16,251 nucleotides of DNA from Rhizobiaceae bacterium (GTDB lineage: Bacteria; Pseudomonadota; Alphaproteobacteria; Rhizobiales; Rhizobiaceae), in contig JAEUMA010000103.1 in the NCBI GenBank assembly GCA_016793565.1, forward strand, positions 1-16,251, read 5' to 3'. The notes beneath the pieces were generated by a model. The model searched no databases. It was given only the letters and a program-made list of their open reading frames with translations, and had not been told where the DNA came from. How positions within the stretch are numbered: position 1 is the stretch's first letter; the number at the start of each line of letters is the position of its first letter. The translations under genes and the position numbers were made by a program. Positions 7,423-13,909 of this stretch are shown in pieces.

Positions 7423-7428
7423 TACAAT
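7423..7428 (+). promoter_or_regulatory. Possible -10 element of the small Rmf-like gene
   Basis: TACAAT ends nine bases before the ATG at 7438, so transcription would begin almost at the start codon. The -35 region at the usual distance (about 7400-7405, TGGCGG) is poor. There is no Shine-Dalgarno before this ATG, which fits a near-leaderless mRNA. Only the hexamer and its position support this. Confidence 0.35.
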
Positions 7429-7437
7429 GGCGGCACC

Positions 7438-7605
7438 ATGATCGTGATCACGACACCTTTCGAAGACGGCGTCATCGCGGCCGAGACCGGGATGAGCAAG
7501 GACGACAACCCGCATCCGAAGGGGACGCCGGCGCATAGCGACTGGAATGCCGGATTCGAGGCGGCGACCGACGCGCATGAGGCCACCGAGGGCGACGACG
7601 AGTAA
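7438..7605 (+). CDS. Small acidic protein resembling ribosome modulation factor (Rmf/CrpP-like)
   Basis: A 55-residue protein. Its central part, GVIAAETGMSKDDNPHP (11-27), followed by DWNAGFEAATD (35-45), lines up by eye with E. coli RMF. RMF has G-x-x-A-G-x-x-G-x-S-K-E-x-C-P and then W-L-G-G-W-R-E-A at comparable spacing. RMF dimerises 70S ribosomes into inactive 100S particles in stationary phase. This protein lacks RMF's strong basic charge and ends in an acidic tail (EATEGDDE), so ribosome binding is doubtful and another role of the Rmf/CrpP fold is possible. Opening the frame further upstream (to 7192) would run over the fhs promoter, so I reject it. Neighbours give no functional hint. 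The family call is by motif only. Confidence 0.55.
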   Translation: MIVITTPFEDGVIAAETGMSKDDNPHPKGTPAHSDWNAGFEAATDAHEATEGDDE

Positions 7606-7608
7606 CAT

Positions 7609-7630
7609 CCCCGCGACGATCTTCGCGGGG
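7609..7630. terminator. Strong GC hairpin between convergent genes, no U-tract
   Basis: CCCCGCGA (7609-7616) and TCGCGGGG (7623-7630) pair perfectly over eight bases around a six-base loop, four bases after the stop codon of the small gene and 13 bases after the DUF2333 stop. Neither side has a run of T, so classical intrinsic termination is not expected. The placement suggests a bidirectional RNA 3' end or a stability element. A second mini-hairpin GCC-TTCG-GGC directly follows the DUF2333 stop on the minus strand. Confidence 0.45.
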
Positions 7631-7643
7631 CGGCCCGAAGGCT

Positions 7644-8756
7644 TCAGCGTGCCAATACGTTGCTGATTTCGACCAGGTTGGAGCGCACGCGCAGGATATA
7701 GAAGCCCATGGTCGCGAGATGCGTGGGCGTGATCCAGCCGTCCTCGCGGCCGTTGGCGATGATGAAGGGCTGGATGCGCAGTGCCGAATGAGCCTGCTGT
7801 TCCATCGTGTCCCAAAGCGCGTTCAGATTGCGCTCGGCAAGCACTTTCTCGAAATCAACCTGGGCTGCCTTCAGCAGGCCGTAGTAGCCGTAGAGTTGTC
7901 CGAAGGCGAACCAGAAGCGGTCGTCCGCGCGCACGTCGAACCAGCCGTTGTTGTAGTTCTCCGAACGCTCCCGCAAAATGGCCGACGTGTCGCCCAGAGC
8001 GCTGGCGATGCGGTCGAGATACTGGATAAGATTGTCGGCGCGGGCGTCGAACACGGCCTCGCAGCGCTCTAGTCGGTCGTTGAAGGTACGCAAATCCTTG
8101 ACGATCGAGCGGTAGTAGCTCGGCGTCGGTGTCTTCGGGCCGAAGGGATTGAAGCCGAAATACCAGGTGTATTCGTCGAACTGCGCGTTGCCGCGGGCGC
8201 TCTGAAGATTGGAGTCGATCTGCGAGGTGGTTCGCACGCGTCCCAGATTGTCTGCAAGCTCGGTCGTGGTGCGGCGGACGGCCTCGTGCACGCCGCGCTG
8301 GAACGAGGCCTTGTTGTCGAGGAACGGCGTGTTGTCCCACGGAATTCCGAAGAAGCCGAGCTTGTACAGGATCATCGAGGAGATCCAGGCATTCTCGTTG
8401 ACGTTGAAGTCGACGAGATCCGCCGTCACGTCGGCGATCGCCGAGCGTGCGCAGCGGCGCGTGCCGTCGGCGGCTAGCGACTGCTGCTCGCCGGCCGAGA
8501 CGTTGTCGAAGGTGTAGTTGGCGACGTAGTCGGTGTTGAAGCCGCTCCAGACCTGTGTGTTCCAGATGAAATACGCATAGAGGCCGACGATGCCGGCAAC
8601 GATCACGCCGAGGATGGACTTCAGCATCCAGCCGCGCTGCCAGTACCAGCGGCCCAGCCACATGAACGGCCACAGGAGCACGCCGATGGCAAAACCGATG
8701 CCACGCCCGATCCAGTAGAACATCCGGGTGAAGAAGTTCACGATCGGATCGAGCAT
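7644..8756 (-). CDS. DUF2333-family membrane-anchored protein
   Basis: A 370-aa protein of unknown function, last gene of the five-gene block. The N-terminus is strongly hydrophobic and aromatic: a first segment at about 15-36, a basic linker (GRWYWQRGWMLK, 35-46), and a second membrane span at about 47-66. The remaining 300 residues (from the NTQVWSGFNTDYV region on) are soluble and mostly helical, with LVDFNVNENAWISSMIL, FFGIPWDNTPFLDN and YTWYFGFNPFGP as striking aromatic motifs. The basic linker on the cytoplasmic side predicts a large periplasmic domain. Sequence and size resemble the DUF2333 family (from memory, unverified). The AGGGG Shine-Dalgarno lies 10 bases upstream of the ATG. 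The gap to the preceding gene is 29 nt, so they are surely cotranscribed. Confidence 0.75.
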   Translation of the reverse strand: MLDPIVNFFTRMFYWIGRGIGFAIGVLLWPFMWLGRWYWQRGWMLKSILGVIVAGIVGLYAYFIWNTQVWSGFNTDYVANYTFDNVSAGEQQSLAADGTRRCARSAIADVTADLVDFNVNENAWISSMILYKLGFFGIPWDNTPFLDNKASFQRGVHEAVRRTTTELADNLGRVRTTSQIDSNLQSARGNAQFDEYTWYFGFNPFGPKTPTPSYYRSIVKDLRTFNDRLERCEAVFDARADNLIQYLDRIASALGDTSAILRERSENYNNGWFDVRADDRFWFAFGQLYGYYGLLKAAQVDFEKVLAERNLNALWDTMEQQAHSALRIQPFIIANGREDGWITPTHLATMGFYILRVRSNLVEISNVLAR

Positions 8757-8785
8757 GCGTCGAAAACCCCTGCTGCGGCGCCCGG

Positions 8786-10072
8786 CTAGTCGGTCAGACC
8801 GTAGAGACGTGCGCGAAAGCCCGCCTTGTCCTTGAGATATGTGGTTTTCAGCGTGTCCACAACATGGGCCCGCCAGACCGGATCGAAATTCTCGTAGTCG
8901 CGATAGAAGCCCTGCTTGTTGAAGACATAGCGCGACACGAAGTCGAAGGGCACGAAATCCGAGATCAGGCGGCTGGTCAGCCAGGCGTCGGGATGATCCG
9001 TCCTCGCCCGCACGACGAGAAAGCGCCTTGCCGGAGGCACGTCATCGATCTTGAGCTGGCCGAGTTGGGCGATCTCACGTTTGGCGGCGTTGAGGAAGGG
9101 AAAAGTCCCCTCGCTGTTGATCAGGGCCGCGTTCGACTGGATCCAGGTCTGCAGCCAGACGGTGCCGATGCTGGAAAGGTCGCGCTGCGGGTCCGTCCGG
9201 TGCACCAGGGTGCGCACAATCATTTCAGCGCGGTGTTCCAGATAGCCCGAGGCCTCCACCCACGATGCGCGCGGCAGCTCGATGCGGCCCGTGGAAGCCA
9301 GGAAGGCGAACACGCGCTCGGGATCGTCGATGGAAAGATAGCTGACCTGCCAAGGCCGCGACCGCCGGAAGCCCGGCGCGGCAGGGTCACCGATAACCGT
9401 AGTGGTGTCCGGATCGACGAAGATGTAGGTGCCTCCGAAATGGCTGGTCCAGAATGCGCTGTGCCGGAAGATGACCTGGTCCGGCACCAGCGCATTCTCA
9501 CGGATGTCGCCCGTCACCTTGGCCAAGTCCACCATGCGGCCGAGCATGGCGTCGTCGCGCCAGGCGTCCGGCTCTTGCTTCAGCCGATCGACCAGCCTGC
9601 CGAGCTCGGCCGCCTTGCCGAGCACGTCTTCGGCCGAGAGCACGCGAAACTCCACCTGGCTTATCGACAGCAGATCCTCGATGTCCTCTACCTTGGCGAC
9701 CGAATCCTCGATCTCGCCGTAGATGACATCCTTGATCGTGAGAGCGTCGATGGCGCGGCTGTTGCGCGTGAAGAACTCGTAGAGAAGCTGCGAGGTGTTC
9801 GAAAAAGCCGTGTGGACCACCGGCAGATCCTGCTGCGCCGGTGTGAGAATGATGAAGCGCCGGTTCACCTCGTTAGGATCGAGATAGAGCATGTCGCCCA
9901 GCTCTTCCGCCACCTGCGGCGAAAAGCCGGACCGGTCGATGTCGAAGCTCGTGAGCTTTGTCGCCGGCAGGCCGAACGCGGTCAGGGCCTTGTTGTAACG
10001 GCTGATCAGGTGCGGCTCCTCGATGCGCAGGAGGCGGCCGAAGATGAGTTCCGAATCGCGCAGGAGGTTCAA
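8786..10072 (-). CDS. Conserved hypothetical protein, DUF6638-like (TTG start)
   Basis: 428 aa, no signal peptide or membrane span, so probably cytoplasmic. It begins MNLLRDSELIFGRLLRI and contains ELGDMLYLDPNEVNRRFIIL (58-77), a helical middle and an aromatic C-terminal part (FVPFDFVSRYVFNKQGFYRD). I recall this type as DUF6638 in Hyphomicrobiales, unverified. No catalytic motif is evident. The start must be the TTG at 10072, because the stop codon of the upstream toxin gene is in the same frame six codons earlier and no ATG follows for about 60 residues. GGGA stands seven bases before the TTG. It lies 15 nt after vapC and 29 nt before the DUF2333 gene. Its expression may depend on the toxin-antitoxin promoter or on read-through from the ATPase gene. 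Confidence 0.7.
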   Translation of the reverse strand: MNLLRDSELIFGRLLRIEEPHLISRYNKALTAFGLPATKLTSFDIDRSGFSPQVAEELGDMLYLDPNEVNRRFIILTPAQQDLPVVHTAFSNTSQLLYEFFTRNSRAIDALTIKDVIYGEIEDSVAKVEDIEDLLSISQVEFRVLSAEDVLGKAAELGRLVDRLKQEPDAWRDDAMLGRMVDLAKVTGDIRENALVPDQVIFRHSAFWTSHFGGTYIFVDPDTTTVIGDPAAPGFRRSRPWQVSYLSIDDPERVFAFLASTGRIELPRASWVEASGYLEHRAEMIVRTLVHRTDPQRDLSSIGTVWLQTWIQSNAALINSEGTFPFLNAAKREIAQLGQLKIDDVPPARRFLVVRARTDHPDAWLTSRLISDFVPFDFVSRYVFNKQGFYRDYENFDPVWRAHVVDTLKTTYLKDKAGFRARLYGLTD

Positions 10073-10087
10073 GTCGGATCCCGGAGC

Positions 10088-10498
10088 TTAAGGTATGACG
10101 AGCGCAACACCGGCTTCACGCGTCGCTGCAGCGAGCTGCCTGTCGAACGTGGCAAGCGGTAGGCGCCGTTGTTGGGCCAAGTCGAGATAAATTGCATCAT
10201 ACACCGTCAATCCATGTGCGTCGGCGAGGTCCACCGCTGAACGCATGCGCTCCCGGCCGTCGATGTCATGGACCAGCTTCAAGCCCTCCATGAAGCTGAG
10301 CGCTTGCGTGCGTGACTCCCGGTCGATCCTGTTGCGCCGCACGGCCACGGTCAGCCCGTTCGCAAACTCGGCGCGAAAGGTGAAAGGCACATGACCGCCT
10401 TCGTGCATCAAATTATCCAGAAGCCTGTCCGCGACGTCGCCACGTTCGTCAGTAAGAACCCAAGCCAGCGCCACAGAATTGTCGATCACGACACTCAA
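10088..10498 (-). CDS. vapC: VapC-type toxin, PIN-domain ribonuclease
   Basis: A 136-aa PIN-domain protein, the usual VapC length. The four acidic residues that hold the metal are all present: D6 (VVIDNS), E44 (FRAEFANGL), D101 (VYDAIYLDLA) and D119 (ATFDRQL). VapC toxins cleave tRNA or rRNA and stop translation; the target here cannot be predicted. The frame opens with TTG at 10498, overlapping the antitoxin stop as TTGA, so the toxin is translationally coupled to the antitoxin and made at low rate. Nothing looks broken, so the toxin should be active. It lies between the AAA+ ATPase gene and the DUF6638-like gene. Confidence 0.93.
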   Translation of the reverse strand: MSVVIDNSVALAWVLTDERGDVADRLLDNLMHEGGHVPFTFRAEFANGLTVAVRRNRIDRESRTQALSFMEGLKLVHDIDGRERMRSAVDLADAHGLTVYDAIYLDLAQQRRLPLATFDRQLAAATREAGVALVIP

Positions 10499-10734
10499 TA
10501 GCGTCGCCCTTCGTTCACAAGCTCCTTGAGACTTTCGGGACCAGGGCGGCTTTGCGCGCGGATCGCCCTCAATCCCTCTACCGCGCGACGAACGCCCTCG
10601 ATGTCCCGCGTTTCAACAGGCACCAGCCGCGCGACAGGCTTTCCATTGCGCGTGATCGTCACTTCTTCGCCTGCCTCGACCATATCCAAAAGCGAACTCA
10701 GTCGATTCTTAGCGTCGAAAGTACCCACCTGCAT
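10495..10734 (-). CDS. vapB: VapB-type antitoxin, Phd/YefM family
   Basis: A 79-aa antitoxin. The N-terminal Phd/YefM DNA-binding fold reads VGTFDAKNRLSSLLDMVEAG and then GEEVTITRNGKPVARLVPV (about 3-41), the classic signature of this family. The C-terminal tail (about 45-79, ending NEGRRY) would wrap the toxin active site. It starts at ATG 10734 with AGGA seven bases upstream. Together with VapC it should bind the palindromic operator that overlaps its promoter and repress the pair. The four-base overlap with vapC is typical. Confidence 0.92.
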   Translation of the reverse strand: MQVGTFDAKNRLSSLLDMVEAGEEVTITRNGKPVARLVPVETRDIEGVRRAVEGLRAIRAQSRPGPESLKELVNEGRRY

Positions 10735-10743
10735 GGCAAAATC

Positions 10744-10789
10744 CTAAGCTAGCTTAGCTAGATATAGAGGGTAGCGCCTTAGTCTTCAA
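10744..10789 (-). promoter_or_regulatory. vapBC promoter with overlapping palindromic operator
   Basis: TTGAAG (10784-10789), a 17-nt spacer and TATATC (10761-10766) form a good promoter in the 58-base gap after the ATPase gene. Directly downstream, covering the expected transcription start, is the perfect 14-bp palindrome CTAAGCTAGCTTAG (10744-10757). Overlapping it is a second inverted repeat CTAGCT-T-AGCTAG (10749-10761). Such twin inverted repeats at the start site are what a VapBC complex normally binds for autorepression. Confidence 0.75.
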
Positions 10790-10792
10790 TCC

Positions 10793-12700
10793 TCATATAT
10801 CCCACTGCCCTTTCGCCTTCAGCGTCTCCATTTCCTTCGCCGCCCGCTCGCGCAGGCGGGCGTCGCGCAAGAGCTTCTGCACGGCGGCGTCGTCCGACTT
10901 GTCGGCGTAGCGGAACTCGGAATCGGCGTAGCGGTTGATCTCCTGCATCACCATGTCCATCGTGAACGGGCGCCGCAGCTCGGAAATCATCGCCTTCTTG
11001 TCGTCGTAGCCCTTGTGCATGAAGGCTTCAGGCGCCGCAAACCACTCGTCCGGCAGTTCGATGTCCATCGCCCGCATCTTGACGGCGTCGGTGATGTTTT
11101 TTATGGCGCGGCCGGTGAAACGGGGCTCGGCTTCCTTGATCAGATGCAGGTAGGTGCCGACGTCGGTCAGCGTGTCCGGCTCGCCGAACTCGTTCAGATA
11201 GCGGTCGTACACCTTCTTCAGCCCGTCTTCCTTCGGCTTGGAATGCTCCTCATAGGCCTCGGAAACAGCCCGCTGAATCTCCTGCGCCGCATAGAGCTGG
11301 TGCTCGCCGAGCGGAATTTTGTGGTTCTTGCCGGCCAGCAGCACGAAGATGTCGATGTAGTCGTCGCGGGTCTGCGGGCCGTCGACCAGCCAGCGGGCGC
11401 CAGCGCGCTGGCGCAGCGCGTCGTCGACGTTTTCCGGGTAGTTCGAGAACATCCCGAACGAGCAGTTGCCCCGCACCACCGTGGAGACGCCGGCGAAGGC
11501 CTCCATCAGCACGCCGGTGATTTCCTGCTGGCCGGCCGAGGCGCGGTCGTCGGAGCGGCGCGCCGCCACCTGGTCGATGTCGTCGACCGTGCCGAAGCCG
11601 ATGACGCGAGGATTGATGACGTTGTTGATGAACTGGCGGCAGTTCTGGCCTGATTTGCCCTGGTAGGACGAAATCTGGTCGACGCCGAAATTCTCGTAGT
11701 GGAACGGATAGCCGGCGACCTGGCAGTAGCCGTTGAGCAGGCCGGCGATCATCTGGATGAGCGTCGTCTTGCCGGTGCCGGGCGAGCCGTCGCCGATGAA
11801 GGTGAACAGGAAGCCGCCGAGTTCGACAAACGGGTTAAGCTCGCGCTCGAAGTCATACGCCATCATCATCTTGGCGAGCTTCACCGCCTGATACTTGGCG
11901 ATGTGGTTGCCGACGACCTCCTCGGGTTTCTTGAAGGTCATCACCAGCGGCTTGGTCTTGTTGCCCGGCGCGACATCGAAGCCGTCGAGAGTGAAATCGT
12001 CCGCGTCGATGCGGATATGCGCATTCTCGAACGGGCCGAGCGCGTCGAAACGGCCCTTTCGCGACAAAAGCCCTTCGATCGCCACCCTGGCGGCGGCCTT
12101 GGCGCGCACCATCAGGTCGCCGTCGTCCTTCGAGGGCGCGATCGCCGTGTCGAGCCCGGCCACCAGCGCCTTCAGCGCGTCCTGCGGGGTGTCGAATAGA
12201 AAATCCGGCTCGGGAATGTCGTTTGGCGGCTCGCCATCGGCCTCGATGGTCTGCAGCAGGTAGGACGCGAAGCTGAATGCCGCGACATAGGCGGAGGCGG
12301 CCAGCAGCTTCTTGAATTGCTGGGCGTCCTCACCCTCCAAAGGCGCCCGCGCATTTTTCGCCTGCAGCGCCTCCAGGTCCGTGCCGCGTCCAAAAACCTC
12401 GCCGATCGCAAGCGCCACCGCGATCCCGCGACGGGCGCGGAAAAGCAGCGTGTGCTGCGGGATCGACATCATCTGGTCGCCGGGACGCACCGCGTCGATG
12501 GTCTTGGTAAGCTCGACCTCGCGCGTGCGCCGCACCGAGCCCGTCGAGACCGGAGACACGAAGCGGCGGCCCGTGCCGGCAAGCGCCGTACCCGAGCGGC
12601 TGGCGTCCTCCATCACGACCACGCGCGTCACCATGCTCTGCGCGGTGGCGCGGTGCTTTTCGATGTCGGCTTCGTCGATGGCGGTCAGCCCTGCGTCCAT
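10793..12700 (-). CDS. AAA+ family ATPase of unknown role
   Basis: 635 aa, cytoplasmic. A long N-terminal region of about 290 residues has no domain I recognise. The AAA+ core follows: Walker A GDGSPGTGKTT (303-313), Walker B VIGFGTVDDID (366-376, with Asp374 where Glu is usual), sensor-1 GMFSNYPEN with Asn420, and arginine-finger candidates in DDALRQRAGARW (R430, R432, R436). The C-terminal part (about 500-635) is helical and charged. It could be a hexameric remodelling motor of the MoxR/classic AAA kind, but the substrate is unknown. GGAGGAG six bases before the ATG is a very strong Shine-Dalgarno. It is third in the block, 41 nt after the 381-aa gene. The Walker B change is conservative, so hydrolysis is probably retained. 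Confidence 0.9.
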   Translation of the reverse strand: MDAGLTAIDEADIEKHRATAQSMVTRVVVMEDASRSGTALAGTGRRFVSPVSTGSVRRTREVELTKTIDAVRPGDQMMSIPQHTLLFRARRGIAVALAIGEVFGRGTDLEALQAKNARAPLEGEDAQQFKKLLAASAYVAAFSFASYLLQTIEADGEPPNDIPEPDFLFDTPQDALKALVAGLDTAIAPSKDDGDLMVRAKAAARVAIEGLLSRKGRFDALGPFENAHIRIDADDFTLDGFDVAPGNKTKPLVMTFKKPEEVVGNHIAKYQAVKLAKMMMAYDFERELNPFVELGGFLFTFIGDGSPGTGKTTLIQMIAGLLNGYCQVAGYPFHYENFGVDQISSYQGKSGQNCRQFINNVINPRVIGFGTVDDIDQVAARRSDDRASAGQQEITGVLMEAFAGVSTVVRGNCSFGMFSNYPENVDDALRQRAGARWLVDGPQTRDDYIDIFVLLAGKNHKIPLGEHQLYAAQEIQRAVSEAYEEHSKPKEDGLKKVYDRYLNEFGEPDTLTDVGTYLHLIKEAEPRFTGRAIKNITDAVKMRAMDIELPDEWFAAPEAFMHKGYDDKKAMISELRRPFTMDMVMQEINRYADSEFRYADKSDDAAVQKLLRDARLRERAAKEMETLKAKGQWDI

Positions 12701-12741
12701 GTCATCTCCTCCTCGCGTCGGGGGTGGCGGGCACAGGCCCC

Positions 12742-13887
12742 TCAGGCATCGTTGATCACCTGGTCCTTGGACAGGATGTGCACCTTGTAGCCCGCAAAGA
12801 TGCCCTGCGCCTCGCCGGCGGCGTAGAGCGCCTGATAGGCCTCGTGCGGGATCAGCGCATGCTTCTCGTAGCTAGAGACGCCTTGGCGGGCCGCCTCCAG
12901 ATCGTCGGTCTCGATATGGAACTCCTGCGCCGGCTTCTCGCTGGAAAAGAAGCCGCGTTTCCCCGGCCGCTCGGCCTTCGAGAAGACGTCCTGCACGGTC
13001 CAGGTCAGCAGCCAGGCATTGTCGGCCCGGCGCACCTTGGCCAGCACCTCGCTGACCGTGCTGTTATGCTCGGTAATGCCGGCCGAATAGAACGGCCCCA
13101 GCACCAGCCGGCGCAACTGCTTGGGGTGGAGCGTCTCGAAATCCTTGTCCAGATTGGTGGCGATGGTGACCGGCGACAGCGTATAGGCCGAGTTCTTCTC
13201 GGTGAAGTCGTCGAAGCGGTGTGCGAGTTCCGGATTTAGCAGGCCCTCGACGGGCAGGGGCACCGGGACTTTCTCGTTCAGCATGCCGTCGTCGCCGACC
13301 AGTTGCGCCACCAGACCGTCCGAGGAATCTTCCACCGTGGCCATGTAGATCAGCGGCAGGTTGGCCGTGCCGTCGAAGGTCGCCCAGTGAACCGAGTAGA
13401 CCGGCCGCCGGGTCGCCGCGTTGACCGAAACGCGCACCGTCTGCGCCAGCATCATCGGCGCGAAGGTGACGCCGTCGTCGACATCCTCCAGATAGAGGCG
13501 CTCGGCCATCGATTTCTGCAGTGCCGCCGGGAACTGCTTGTGGCGCAGGATGAAGTCCGCCATTTCCGCGCGCAGTTCATCGGCTTCCGGGATGTTAGCC
13601 AGCCGCTGCGGCGCCTGCTTGCGATCGTTCTCCAGCTCGAGCAGGTTCTGGAAGACCGGAAAGCCGCTTTCCGCGCGCGAGATGCGGAAACTGTCCATGA
13701 AGCCCAGCCGGTTGCGCCAGCAGGAAAACGACTTCTCCAGCTTGTCGATATATTCTGCTACGACGCCGGCGAACACATCGTGGCGGTAGAGCGGCGAGCG
13801 GTCGTCGCGCAGGAAAAGCTCCAGGCCCGCCAGCGCGGCGGCCATCGCGGCGAAGTACCGTGCTGCGGGATCGTCGGCGGGGATCAT
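12742..13887 (-). CDS. Hypothetical protein, 381 aa, no recognised domain
   Basis: I do not recognise this protein. It has no signal peptide and no clear membrane span. The N-terminal third is helical (PAARYFAAMAAALAGLELFL, then VVAEYIDKLEKSF). The middle looks like a beta-rich domain (VYSVHWATFDGTANLPLIYM; VKVPVPLP-like strands near EKVPVPLPVEGLLNPEL). The C-terminus is mixed and ends KDQVINDA. An in-frame TGA lies two codons upstream of the ATG at 13887, which fixes the earliest start. The GAGG there is only one base from the ATG, so initiation may be weak or coupled to the preceding gene, whose stop is 22 bases upstream. It sits between the coiled-coil gene and the AAA+ gene and probably acts with both, perhaps as an adaptor; that role is inference. 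Confidence 0.8.
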   Translation of the reverse strand: MIPADDPAARYFAAMAAALAGLELFLRDDRSPLYRHDVFAGVVAEYIDKLEKSFSCWRNRLGFMDSFRISRAESGFPVFQNLLELENDRKQAPQRLANIPEADELRAEMADFILRHKQFPAALQKSMAERLYLEDVDDGVTFAPMMLAQTVRVSVNAATRRPVYSVHWATFDGTANLPLIYMATVEDSSDGLVAQLVGDDGMLNEKVPVPLPVEGLLNPELAHRFDDFTEKNSAYTLSPVTIATNLDKDFETLHPKQLRRLVLGPFYSAGITEHNSTVSEVLAKVRRADNAWLLTWTVQDVFSKAERPGKRGFFSSEKPAQEFHIETDDLEAARQGVSSYEKHALIPHEAYQALYAAGEAQGIFAGYKVHILSKDQVINDA

Positions 13888-13909
13888 GCCTCAGCGGACG
13901 GGCTGCAGT

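Noticed and set aside
7192..7437. Upstream extension of the Rmf-like small gene (to 137 aa)
   Set aside because: It would run over the fhs promoter, and its Arg-rich sequence is unlike the conserved small-protein part.
7111..7437. ZTP or tetrahydrofolate riboswitch before fhs
   Set aside because: I looked for the conserved cores of both and could not find them; only an unassigned hairpin remains.
8864..10162. 432-codon plus-strand frame opposite the DUF6638-like gene
   Set aside because: No recognisable domain, skewed composition and full overlap with a plausible minus-strand gene in tight operon spacing.
10072..10792. Insertion-sequence or transposon origin of the vapBC segment
   Set aside because: No transposase, terminal inverted repeats or flanking duplication are visible at either edge; the palindromes present fit an operator.
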